Notes: generated by a model not told the origin, from the letters alone. A stretch of DNA of 64,000 nt from Dastarcus helophoroides (GCA_028583605.1 CM053330.1:28966598-29030597); one strand, 5' to 3'. Shown: positions 46,301 to 56,539, numbered from the stretch's first letter. Translations and numbers: made by a program.

Positions 46301-49300
46301 AAAATATTTTACTTAACATCTCCATTTACTTCAAATTTTTACTTTTTTATTAAAAAATCGACAAAAGATAATTTTTTCAGAAATAAGTCGAATCTTCCAG
46401 TAAGTCGAATTGTCGAGTTTTGAGAAGAAAGGAAGATTTAGGGTAAATGTCTCATTTTAGGAACAAAATAGATATTAAAAAAGAAGACTAATATAGAAAA
46501 AGAGTTAGAAATAGTCAAAATTGCAAAAAAAGAGAAATTTTGAAGTAAAGGTCTAAATTTTGAGAAATAAGAGGTCTTTTGGGCTAAATATATTATCGTT
46601 TGACTCCATGAGTCAAAGGAGTCTTTCACTGTCCCATATCTTGTCTGATTTATCTGATTTAATTTTGAAATAAAATGTAAACTCAAAAATAAAAATTTGT
46701 GGTTTCTTGAAATTCACGAAATCAATTTTTTTATTGCGGCTGGCTCTTTCGGCTTAAAAGTTTGCCGACCCCTGGGCTAGGGAAACAACAGATACAGATT
46801 AGGATGTAGAAATTGTTTTGAAATGGAGAAAAAAAAATTGCCTAAAAAATTCAAACAGATGTTTTCTCTAAGAGAACGTGAAGAAATAATGCATCCAAAA
46901 TTGTAATGGGCGGTAAAATTCTCCCTATGAAATCTTAACTTATCTTAAGACTAGTACACACTCGTAGACAAAATTGCGCGACCCTATAGGCAGATAAATT
47001 GAGGATGTTGACTCTAGACAGTCCCGAACACTCTCAAAATAGTCGAGGTCTTGATCATGTGCGTCCCACAGCAAAACTAGGTTCCGAGACATTATGGCAG
47101 GTAGGATAGTCACCTGCAAATTTACTGCTTGTTTACATGGAGTTGAAGAACAAGCTATTTCTAGTGCACAGACCAACAGGTTTGAACATTTACTAGATCC
47201 GAAGTTTGGAAGCCCAATATCGGTTTCGATCTTGTTAGGTCTCGTCAGTTTGGTATGTCCAACTCGAATGCTAACAAATGTTTCGACAAGTAAGTACTAA
47301 AGAATTCACGGACGTCAAGCGTGTGACTTCTTAGTACTACCACCCATTGGTCCATAGAGAAACTATGACAATCACCAACAATGTCGTATGCAAGTAGAAT
47401 GCAACCTAGACTACAAATTCATGCAGCCCTTCAGGCGTGTATAGTGAATCATAGGCATCTGAACCATTTAGTACTTACTTGTCGAAACATTTGTTAGCAT
47501 TCGAGTTGGATATACCAAACTGACGAGATCTAACAAGATCGAAACCGGTATTTGGTTTCCAAACTTCAAATCTAATAAATGTTCAAACCTATTGGTATGT
47601 GCATTAGAAACCTTGTCTTCTGGGAACTTTTTTCTAGAGAGCAATCGCTTTGCTAAGTGGCAGTGTTTCAACTGTTTGTAGTTCAGCTACCTATGAATCA
47701 CTATACACGCCTGGAGGGCTGCATGAATTTGTAGTCTAGGTTGCATCCTACTTGCATACAATAAGCTATTTGTTTTCCAATTTGTCTATAGACAATAGCA
47801 GAACATTGGCTACAGTTCATAGTTTGTCGCAAGTTCCATGATTTTGTTGCGAGTGTGTACTAACCATTAGAACTAAATGCACTAACTTCAGGAATGTTTG
47901 CGCCATTGCCAAGTCAGCCATTTAGAAGTTGGGCTTCACATACTTCACATCTCATCAGCTCCTTACTCTCTATAAACTCTCCCTAGAATACTGTTCGCAT
48001 CTAAGCACCAACTTTTCCTGGAAGGACCATGTGCTATTGTCAAATTAGACTCATTACTTTTCGAGCTAAAAAGTATACTTTACATTGTATCAGCTACTCG
48101 CATTTTATAAAGTCCAAGTTGGACCAACGCTGGAGTACAGTTCTCATGTTTGGAGTACAATCTCCTAGGCTCTTTTGGATTCAATTACAAAAAAGGGTAA
48201 TTCGCCTTATTGATAATAAAACTTTGACTGAGTGAGTCGTTCCAGACAGCGGAGCGCAGGAGGATAATTTGCGATTTGTCTCTTTTCTAAAAGATACTTT
48301 TATGAGAGATATTCGGAAGAACTGATAGCTCTGATCCCCTTAATAGCAACATTTTTCAAGTATACAACATAGTTGGAGATAGCAAGTTTCTGTGCAGTCC
48401 AACTTAGAACAGTAAAAAAAATATTTATGGAATATACTTCTATAGAGCTTTCAAGTTACCGAAGAAAATTCTTCCGGATAATGGCAATTTATTCTCGATT
48501 AAAACCGCAGCTTGTCTCCAATTATTAGTCAATCATTGTAACAAATCAGAGATAACTTATTTCATTTGGTCTTTTCCTGTAGGTCATCCGCACCACTGCT
48601 ATGCTACTCAGGACAATATTGGATTAATGAAACATGGTGAACTGAGACAAATTCCTGGTCAATGTTCCACGGCGAGATGTGAAAGTGACAGTTCTGTTGT
48701 TTACACTGGGTAAATATTACAAAATTCATAAGCGTACACGGTAACTTTTAAGTGAGAAAAAATTTATTGTTGGAGACCGGATTATATGCAACATAAAAAT
48801 CTTGAAATATGCATGCAAATATGCACGCAAAATGCTTAAAATATGCACGAAATGTGCCAAAATATGCAACTGTAAGTGATAATGTTAATAATTTGTACAA
48901 ATTTGCTTCTAATTTAAATATTTTTCTTTTCCTAACATATTTCTTTCTAATTGCTTTTAGTTTTAACAAATTTGCTTTTAATTTCAGTAAATTTGCTTGC
49001 AATTTAAATAGGTTGATTCCAATTTGAAGAAATTTGTTATTAATTTGAACAAATTTGTTTCTAGTGTAAACAAAATGTTTTTAATCTGCATAGGTTTGCT
49101 TCTAATTACGTATTTGCTATCAGTTTGAATAAAAGTGCTTTCCAAATTGCTAGAATGTGCCTACCCCAATTTAAAAGTTTCTCTCGAAATTTGGCTTTTT
49201 TGTTTAACAATTTAGTGTACAACATTCAAAATTTTCTGTTAAAATTTCTAACATATTTTATTTTGTTGTGCTTTTGGATTTCATAAAAAATGTTTTAATT

Positions 49301-52300
49301 CAAATATTCCAGAAGTTTTTGAAATTCTGCATGAAATAAAACAGAAATTTCGAGTAAAAAATAAACACTTCAAAAGAAGCTTAATTTATACAAAACACCC
49401 TTTTCTCTTTTTTTGTGAAATTTTTTGGTGGAACGGACTGGTCCTTGATTATCTTCAAAAACTGAAATACAGAACTTGTCCCCTTAAATCAAGAAATATT
49501 AACAAACACAACAAATGTTGCTATAACGCGTTTCGACAGTAAAGCTGTCATCTTCAGAGAGATACTGACTCTCTCTCTGAAGATGACAGCTTGGCTGTCA
49601 AAACGCGTTAGAGCGACGTTTGTTGTGTTTTTTAATCTTTCTTGGTTTCAGGGGACAAGTTCTGTATTTCAATTTTTGTGAATTTTTGTTTCTTAAAATT
49701 TTCGATGAAAAATTACATAATTTATAGATTTTGTTCGAAATTTGATTTCAACATTTTTTTCAAAATTTGCCTTTAATTGTTACTTTTTTCCCGCATAAAT
49801 GTTTGTTGGTTACAAACTCAACATTTTTTTCACTTTTTTTAGAAATTTTGAATTTATTTTCGATATTTTATCTTTATCCAAATTCAATTTTCATAAATTT
49901 TTAGATTTTTGTTACCATCGTTATCCTAAATTTTAAAAAATATTGTCCCAAAGTTCAAAATCAAATTCGAAAATTTAATTTATTCATTTTCATGTTTTAA
50001 ATTTTTCGACTTTTGGTCCTTTTGATTTTTTTTAATCGTAACTTTTTTCAGAACTTCGACGTTTTCAACATTTCAACTTTTCAAAATTATTTATTTTTTT
50101 AAAATTTTGAGGTTGCTATTATTATATTCCAATTTTTTTTAAAAAACTTAAATCGAGATCCCAAGCTTTTTTTCACAAATTTCAGGTTTTAAAATTTTTT
50201 CCCATAAAAATTTCAACATCTTTTCCAAAAACTCAAATTCAGGTTAGAAAGTTTTTCACAGATTTCAGAATAGATTGACCTTTTGAAAATTCAGTCATTT
50301 TCTGGGATTTAATTTTTCTCTTGAAAATTTCGACTTTGAAAATTTTATTTTTTTTATTTAGAATTTTTTAAATATTTCAGTGTTTTTAAAAAATCTCGTC
50401 TTTTCTCCCAAAATATAAACTTCAAAATGTCGTCCTTTTTCAAAATTGTGACTTTCAAAATTGCGACTTTCCATATTTCGGATTTTTAAAATTTCGACTT
50501 CAGTTTTTAATGTTTTTTTTCTTCATTTGGGCATCTTAAAAATTTAAACTTTTTCTCGAAATTGTTATTTTTGTAAAATTTTAAACATTGATTTTTTTTA
50601 AATAGATTTTTATCTTTATCTGAGATCTTAGATCTTTTATGAACTTTTATACTCTTTTAAAATTTTAATTTTTTTCTAAATCTTGCCCGTTTGGGAATTT
50701 TGTTTGTCTAAATGCTTTTTTAATTATTTTGTATATAAAAATCTTGCATTTTTGTTAAAATATAACATTTATAATATTTTAAATTCTTCTTAATTTTTAT
50801 TTTTTTTTTGAAAATTTCGAGTTTTTTCTTCAAAATTATTATTTCAACAAAAAATGACTGGCTTTCAAAGAAAGATAGTTTTTGAATCAAAAGATCAAAA
50901 ATAGAATTTTGAGAAAAAAGTCGAATTGTAGCAAAAACTTTTATTTCAAAAAAAAAACATCAAAATTTAGAGAAAAAAGTCGAATATTAAGAAAAAATTT
51001 GAAATTTTTCAAAAAAGTCAATTTTAAGAAAACGCAAAATGTTGGAATAGAATAAAAATTTGAGAAAAAAAAAGGTATTTGGAAAAAGTAACCAAAAGTG
51101 ACAAAAAAAAGCTTATTTTAAGCAAAAGGACGAAATTTTGAGAAAACAATAGACATTTTTCACAGAAAGTTCAATTTAGAAAAAATAGTCAAATTTTAAA
51201 AAGAGTTGTTTATAAAAACGACGACAAAAAACCTAAATTTTCAAAAACAAATTTAGAAAATAGATATTTTGGAAAAACATCGAAATTTAAAAAAATAAGA
51301 TTAACTTTGATGAAAATGTCATTTCCAGAAATATTAAATAGATACCAACATGCCAAGAAAAAGTTAAATTTTAAGCAAAAAATCAAGATATGTGAAAGTT
51401 CTGATTTTAGTAGGAAAAAAATTGAAAAAAATCCAATGTTAAGAAAATAAACAAAATGTCGAAAAAACGAAATTTCCAGAAAAATCTTGAAATTGAGAAA
51501 TGAAGTTTTGGGACAAAGTCAAAATTGAAGAACAAATTCATATTTTGGGAAAGAACGCAAAATTTAAAAAAAAAACGAATTTTGAAAATAAAATCAAAAT
51601 CCCAAGAAAAAAAAGAAAGGAATTCCAAGAAAAAAAATTGAGATTTCGGAAGAAAAATCAAATTTATTTTAAGGTATTTAATAAAAATATACATTCCGGA
51701 AAAGGACGAATTTCGAGAAATAAAATCAAAAATTCCAACAACAAAAATTAATTATGAAAAGAAAAAAAAATCAAGCTGAAGATCGAAACATCAAGAAAAA
51801 GATCGTAACTTTAAGGAAAAGGATGAAATCTAGTAGAAATTCAAAGTGTCTTAAATATTAACATTTTGTTATATTTTGAAAAAAAAATGGACAAATTTTG
51901 AGAAAAAGTCAGAATTTTCCGGTTGAATATTCATTTTCTCTTTACTGCTTAAGTCAGAGGGAGACAAATGCCTCACTATAATATCAGAAAATGTCCAATA
52001 TTGAAATAAATATCAAATATTTGGGAAAAAAGTTAGGATTTTCAAAAAATTGATTAAAGAAAATCTCTAAAACCTTAAAATTTTCGAAGAGAATTTTCTA
52101 GGATTTTGTCTTTTTTGAAAAATTTGGAATTTCAAAAAAAAAAATGTTTTTCAAATTTCTTATGTTTTTATCGAAAAAAATTGCAGAAATTCGATCTTTA
52201 AAGATATGAAAAGTTTCAGAAAATGTCGAATTTTGAAAAATAGAAATTTTGAGAGAAAATTAAAAAATATTAAAGTGTTCAAAATTTGATAAGCAAGAGG

Positions 52301-52888
52301 GAAAATTTTAATCATTAATTTAAAATTTCGAAATAAAGTTACAAATTTTACCAAAAAAAGAGGAATTTTGGGAAAAAAGTCAATATTTAGTATAGGATAT
52401 ATTTCTTCTGGGATTAGACCCTGTCAAAGAATTACTAAAAGTGTTCAACGTTTCGCCCACCATCGTAGGGAACAAAGAAACAATAAATGAAAAATAAAAT
52501 ACAAGAAAATACACAAAAATGAAAAATGAAAAAGGCCAATTTCAAAACATCAGAACACGGTTACTCAGTATCGCTATATAGTTTTCGAGGAAAACCCCTT
52601 TGTGAGAGACGAATGGACGGACACGAGAGTGAGATTATAAGGGTTCCGTTTTTTTTTTCTTTTAAGGTACGGAACCCTAAAAACGTCAATGTAAAAGTTT
52701 TTTTAGCTCCTAATTTTGAAATGATTCCGAATTGTTACAGATGTTCTCCAATGGCAGTCCAACCCCCTTGTGTTGTCGAGTCTGGAGATTTGAATGATCC
52801 CTTCCCCAAATGCTGCCACAAGATACGATGCCCTCCTCACGACTCAAAAGAAAAAACAGTGAATGAGATACATTCCAACCATGTGTAA
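43241..52888 (+). CDS. Secreted SVWC (Vago-like) protein, three coding exons
   Basis: Joining 43241-43340, 48583-48709 and 52741-52888 gives one 124-residue open frame. Exon 1 encodes a hydrophobic signal peptide (MRTLCFVALVLGLQIVGSLA). The mature part has eight cysteines in the single-domain von Willebrand factor C arrangement, with YTGC near the middle and a terminal FPKCC....C block. Both introns start GT and end AG, and the phases agree (100 nt leaves 1 nt; exon 2 leaves 2 nt). Known of the family: arthropod SVWC proteins are small secreted factors; Vago is induced by infection or nutritional stress. That role is inferred here from family only. Intron 1 (43341-48582) and intron 2 (48710-52740) are filled with LINE, hAT, foldback, Penelope and satellite sequence. 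I am confident of the family, less so of the exact paralogue; no gene symbol is given. Confidence 0.85.
43764..46774. mobile_element. hAT-type non-autonomous element filled with satellite
   Basis: The left end CAGGGGTCGGCAAACCGCGG and the right end ...AAGTTTGCCGACCCCTG are inverted. The flanks are GGCTAAGG (43756-43763) and GGCTAGGG (46775-46782), an 8-bp duplication with one change, as expected for hAT. The left subterminal part holds the palindrome GCGGCTCGCGAGCCGC, and the right carries GCGGCTGGCTCTTTCGGC. Nearly all of the ~3 kb between is degenerate GTCGAAATTTT-type satellite with no transposase. It splits LINE C in intron 1 of the SVWC gene. Confidence 0.85.
47205..47265 (-). ncRNA. Hammerhead, partly decayed opposed copy
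   Basis: The minus strand has CTGACGA (47242-47248) and GAAAC (47223-47227). Stem II is GACC/GATC with one mismatch, stem III has become ACCGAT, and stem I has at least two mismatches. It is the inverted partner of 47506-47562. Confidence 0.65.
47506..47562 (+). ncRNA. Type I hammerhead ribozyme, well preserved
   Basis: CTGACGA 47520-47526, stem II GATC-TAACAA-GATC (47527-47540, 4 perfect pairs), GAAAC 47541-47545 and palindromic stem III ACCGGT 47544-47549. The cleavage base is A at 47550. Stem I ACCAAA (47514-47519) pairs perfectly with TTTGGT (47551-47556). After an internal loop TTGG (47506-47509) pairs with CCAA (47559-47562). No core position is missing. Confidence 0.82.
48583..48709 (+). 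CDS. SVWC gene exon 2
   Basis: The acceptor is CTTTTCCTGTAG|GTCATC and the donor is ACTGG|GTAAATA. The exon encodes GHPHHCYATQDNIGLMKHG and continues to VVYTG, with three of the eight conserved cysteines. It lies just downstream of a broken LINE in intron 1. Confidence 0.85.
48890..49145 (+). repeat. ~23-bp minisatellite in SVWC intron 2
   Basis: Repeated AAATTTGCTTCTAATTTAAA-like words occur at 48899, 48968, 48990, 49029, 49053 and 49089. An ATGCAC(G)AAAATATGC-type cluster precedes them at 48780-48870. Confidence 0.55.
49180..52380. repeat. Degenerate satellite block in SVWC intron 2
   Basis: It is reverse-oriented to about 50830 and plus-oriented from about 50860. Foldback F4 is inserted at 49426-49677. 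TTTTCCGGTTGAATATTCAT at 51915-51935 marks a junction, with more satellite beyond. Confidence 0.7.
49426..49677. mobile_element. Foldback family F, copy 4 (full palindrome)
   Basis: Two ~105-bp arms (about 49455-49560 and 49571-49677) are near-perfect inverted copies around ACTGACT. The minus-strand arm keeps GAAAC (49530-49534) and CTGAAGA (49551-49557). The plus-strand arm has CTGAAGA 49577-49583 but AAAAC. It lies in intron 2 of the SVWC gene. Confidence 0.8.
52384..52568 (-). mobile_element. Penelope-like 3'-end fragment (second copy)
   Basis: This is closely similar to 21147-21345, sharing the AACGTTTCGCCCACCAT block and the ATGAAAAATAAAATACAAG block. Compared with the first copy it lacks the GTCTTCTTCAGG piece, so the CTGAAGA box of the hammerhead-like motif is gone. 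It lies in intron 2 of the SVWC gene. Confidence 0.8.
52600..52683 (+). repeat. Insect repeat 3' end (GGGTTCCGT hairpin)
   Basis: GACGAATGGACGGACACGAG precedes AGGGTTCCG...CGGAACCCT, a hairpin closing a T-rich loop. This terminal arrangement is widespread in insect genomes. It lies about 60 bp before the acceptor of SVWC exon 3. Confidence 0.5.
52741..52888 (+). CDS. SVWC gene exon 3 (C-terminus)
   Basis: The acceptor TTACAG at 52735-52740 keeps the phase left by exon 2 and gives YTG-CSP. The alternative AG at 52705-52706 shifts the frame and hits a stop. The exon encodes five cysteines, including the adjacent pair in FPKCCHKIRC, and ends with TAA at 52886-52888. An insect repeat ending at 52683 sits only about 60 bp upstream of the acceptor. 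Confidence 0.85.
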
Positions 52889-52946
52889 ATAAAGCTTCCA
52901 AATATTCACAATTTGGAAGTCTGATAGTATTCATCTATCAAATAAA
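52888..52946 (+). terminator. Polyadenylation signals of the SVWC gene
   Basis: AATAAA occurs at 52888-52893, overlapping the end of the stop codon, and again at 52941-52946. Either could end the mRNA; the second leaves a normal short 3' UTR. Confidence 0.5.
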
Positions 52947-52949
52947 ATA

Positions 52950-53790
52950 CTTCAAAATACTCTATTTAGCCACGTCATTTCCTTTACAAATTCTTCGCTG
53001 TCAGCAAACGTAATGTAGTTTAATTTTTTTAAAAGCCAGTAAAAGCTAGTTAATTAAAAACATCGTTTCGTGCATCATCGGGGTATTAATCGAGTTGATT
53101 GCATCGAGGTAATCAGAGTAAGTGTATCGGATTTCGTTGCAAAACATGTATCGCAATTCCCATTGGATTATAAACTGTAAAATGACCGACATGCACACAA
53201 CGAAAAACACATTCGATAAATGCCATTTTGGTATATCATTATAATGATTATTGTATTTAAATTTAAATAATGGCGAGTTTGCGGCGACGAATAAAACAGA
53301 ATTTAACAGACGCATTTATATCGGGGATGCATCATGCTAAATCCGATGTAATTTAATTGTTTGCCGGTGAATTTGTTTTATTTGTGTTGCTTCAGTGAAT
53401 CTCGTTTCATCGTGCCGGGGAAATACCCTTAATTTACATTTCGTGCACCATGGACTTTCGTATTTCAAGAAGCTCTAAGTCTAAGTTATGATTTTTTTTA
53501 AGTCACTTTGCAGCAATTTTTCTAAAAAAAAATATAAAATAAATTTTTTTATATCTCAAATGATTGTGTTTTTTCAAATACAAATATGGACACAAGAATC
53601 AAGTATTGTAGGAAACTCTTTAAATAAATATCAAGCACACTTTAATGGTAATGAAGGTGGTCGTTCCTCTAAATTGTACTTTAAGTAGTTTCTCGGTGAA
53701 CTGCCCTAATAATAAGTACAATTTAGACAAAGAACCCAAAATATTTACGTTCAATAGCATTATTCCCAGCTAGGTCTGCGCTGAGTGTAA
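52950..53790. other. Downstream flank of the SVWC gene
   Basis: No gene or repeat is recognised. 53040-53460 looks like single-copy DNA. Confidence 0.35.
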
Positions 53791-53794
53791 CAAG

Positions 53795-55765
53795 ACGTAA
53801 GTGCTGAACTGCCATAACTACTCGATTTTTAGCATAGACTGTACGCGTGGATAAAATATTACAAATCTCCAAGCCACTTTGCAGTAAGTGTTCTGAGCAG
53901 GAAACATTGCACTACTGAGCATCTAAAAGGGAACCTGCTATGTTACTTCCAGATGTTTCCATTACGTGCAGAATGAAGTGTTGAAATTCCATGAAATTTG
54001 TAATTTCCGATTGGAATTATGCAAAATCTAATGATAGTTTTGATCGCAATAAATTAAAATATCTTCAAAAACATTCTTCAAATATACCTTACATGTTAAA
54101 AATACTTCTGTGACATCACCGCTTGGAAATTTCGATTACAAGCTTGTAGCAGCCTCTTGCTCGCTTCATATCACCTCCTTCTTAAACATAGTCCCATAGG
54201 GTTTGGCACTTTAACTCTGCTAACTGGGAAGAATTAAGAGACTTCTTTGCATCTTTTCTATGGCTGGAAGACTGCTTTAACTTAGACAGCCCTTCTTCAG
54301 TCGCCTAATCTATCACTGAAACTACCCTGTTTGGTATGGAATGATCAAAATGCTCAATATGTTACTCATATCTGTAACTCAGCTATGTAAAAACATGGTG
54401 AGGCTAGGATTATGGCATTGGATATCTCAAAGGCCTTTGACAGAGTCTGGCACCGATCCCTTCTCGCCAAAATTACATCTTATGGTCTTACTCCTGGACT
54501 CTGTCAATTTACAACCAATTTTCGCGCTGACAGATGTCTTCAGGTCGTCGTCGATAGCAGCTCATCCAAGACATTTGTGATTAATGCAGGGGTGCTTCAT
54601 GGGCCTGTCTTGTCTCCTACTCTGTTTCTGTTACACATAAACAATCTCTTAGCTTCAACTTTCAGTCCGATATGCAGCTACGCAGATGATAGTATCCTGG
54701 TGTCATCTTTTTCTCCGACAAACCATTATCCGTCGCTGCTTCAGATCGACTAAGGGAACAGTAGATACAGATGATTAAACAAAATTTCAAAATCATTCTG
54801 GAATGGGGTAAATCTAGTCGACTTCAACGCTTCAAAAACTTAGGTCGCGATTTTCTCTAAGAAAACATCAAGGAATAAGGCAACAAACGTAATAATGGAC
54901 GGTAAAATCCTCCCGATGGAATCTAATCTGTCTATCCTAGGAGAGAATACGAGCACTAACTTCTCTTGGGATGATCATGTGCGCGCCTTTGCCAAGTCCG
55001 CTTCTCAGAAGCTAGGCTGTCTTTTTAGAGCTGAAAACTGCTTCACATCTCATCAGCTACTCACACCATACAAAGCTCAAGTTAGGCCAGCACTAGAATA
55101 CTGTTCCCATGGTTAGAGTTCAATCCCAAAGCACACTTTCGCTCTTTTGGATTCAATCTAAAGAAGAGCAATTCGCCCAATTGATGATGAGAGTTTGACC
55201 GGTTCTCTCGAAACACTAGAGCACGGGCGGATGGTTGGTAAATTGTCTCTTTTCTACAAGTACTATCATGGGAGATGCTCGCAGAAACTAATAGGATCGA
55301 TCGCTGTAGGGGCAAAAATTTTGAGGCATACAAACAGTCGGAGACGGCAAATTGGTGCGGTCCAACTTGACACAGTGAGGACTTCTGTCTGCGGAGACTC
55401 GTTTTTCTATAGAACTTCCAATCTATGGAACTCGTCACCGAAAGAAGTTTTCTGCGAAAATTACAACCTATCCTTGTTTAAGAGGACTCTTCATCGCCAT
55501 CTATCCTTGTTTGCGCATCCTACTCACAGTACATTGAAAACATAATCGGGTAGCCCTTTAAGAGTGGATTGAACTTTAAAAAAATCATAAGTTTGACATT
55601 AAATATTTCAACTTCGGTACCGGCACGGGTTTTTTAATTTTATAGGTGTATAAATAACACTGTCAGTAATATCTAGCAGAAATTTAAAAAAAAATCTATA
55701 GGAAAGCAATTGATCGATGACCTACTTTAATTATTGACCAATCTTGGTCTAGGCATAAATGAAAT
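53795..55765 (+). repeat. Dispersed repeat R, copy 2 (split by LINE C)
   Basis: The left part is 53795-54108 and the right part 55570-55765 (CATAAGTTTGACATTAAATA, AAATCTATAGGAAAGCAATTG). LINE C copy 2 lies between. Aligning this copy with 16395-18030 recovers an ancestral unit of roughly 700 bp. Confidence 0.6.
54110..55565 (+). pseudogene. LINE C copy 2 (Jockey/CR1-like RT)
   Basis: ORF 54412-54753 carries ALDISKAFDRVWHRSLLAKI, GVLHGPVLSPTLFLLHINNL and ICSYADDSILVSS, all RT core motifs. The continuing frames encode NFSWDDHVRAFAKSASQKLG (54955-55015) and RPALEYCSHG (55085-55115). ORF 55195-55545 encodes the C-terminal domain ending FKRTLHRHLS. It is 5'-truncated and inserted in a dispersed repeat (TTAAAAAT-like flanks at 54099 and 55577). 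A few stops and frame changes are present. Confidence 0.85.
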
Positions 55766-55916
55766 ATTTTTGAAAAGTGATAGTCTATAGGTAGGTAATT
55801 TACAGAACAGGTAAATTAGAATTTTAGTTGAAAAAAAATTCACATCGAACGACTACGAGTTAAAGTTCAAATTCAAACGTATTCATTTTGTGATAATATA
55901 AGCAAACATAACTTAC

Positions 55917-56097
55917 CCCATCTGGATTATATTTATGTGCTGGTTCCAAAGCGCAGAATTCTGTTAACACATCTTGCAGTTTTTTGGTAGAATCTGAAAG
56001 TAAAATAGTTTCTCTGAAGACAATAAATATGAGCTCTATTATGTTTGGAAGTTTGGAAGGGTAAGTAACGCCCGTTAATAACGATTGCACTAATTCT
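55917..56097 (-). CDS. Candidate internal exon of an unrecognised gene
   Basis: A 181-nt minus-strand block has a good acceptor (TCTTCCCGCTAG|A at 56098-56099) and a strong donor (GGG|GTAAGTTA at 55916). It contains one base plus exactly 60 codons with no stop. The peptide begins ELVQSLLTGVTYPSKLPNII and ends CALEPAHKYNPDG. It has mixed, helix-like composition unlike the simple-sequence ORFs around it. I see no flanking exons in 55550-55850 or 56170-56530 and do not recognise the family. It could be an exon of a gene spanning this repeat-rich region, or a stranded remnant. Confidence 0.4.
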
Positions 56098-56539
56098 CTA
56101 GCGGGAAGATATTTGTTTGGTACGTTTCAAATTTATACGAAACCAATGCCAATATTTTAGTTTATTTTTTTATTTTTATCAATATATTTAATTTTTCATC
56201 TTCAATATTTAAATATTTGTTTTTCGTTTTCTCTGGAAAAAAATTAACATATTTTTTTTCCACATGTCTTGGAGTTATTTTTTAAGAATTTTTAAATATC
56301 TCATTGTCTTTTGCCTAAAATATTTTTTTCAGAAAGTCAACAATCTTCATTTAGGTAAATAATAATAATACTAATAATTTGCAATACTGGGATCGTTAGG
56401 CAATAATAAATCTAATTTTACTGTATATTAAAGCCCATAGATAATTATCTAAGATTTTTCGTTGAAGTACGGGCTCGAGCAGATTAGGCGTCTTAGACGA
56501 AAACCTACACCCCTTTTCCTAATTGTTTTTATAGAAAAA

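Larger units (their letters stand above)
46952..47871. mobile_element. Foldback element with two opposed hammerheads
   Basis: Its ends match as inverted repeats (GTACACACTCG... at 46954 and ...CGAGTGTGTAC ending 47870). Inside are further inverted copies (about 47163-47300 against 47466-47620, and 47340-47460 against 47660-47765). It interrupts the LINE in intron 1 of the SVWC gene. There is no ORF of note. The opposed hammerhead copies and internal inverted arrangement resemble the 17-kb element, so a Penelope/retrozyme origin is likelier than a DNA transposon. Confidence 0.65.
43395..48510 (+). pseudogene. LINE C copy 1 in SVWC intron 1 (broken by two elements)
   Basis: The fragments are 43395-43763, 46775-46953 and 47872-48510. 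The first encodes SKAFDRV and then ISYGLPLGLCYLISTILNDR, SSETFAINARVSKGSVLSPS. The second corresponds to GKILP, and the third to the C-terminal SHQLLTLYK....LEYCSH and VGPTLEYSSHVWS regions. Order and spacing match the copy at 54110-55565 once the hAT element (43764-46774) and the foldback element (46952-47871) are removed. It is heavily mutated. Confidence 0.75.

Noticed and set aside
47094..47671. Two near-identical ~67-codon frames on opposite strands
   Set aside because: They are readings of the inverted halves of the foldback element and overlap its hammerheads; not coding.
52526..52888. A single 120-codon protein starting at 52526
   Set aside because: Its first ~70 residues translate a Penelope fragment and an insect repeat; only the part after 52740 matches the SVWC pattern and is reached by splicing.
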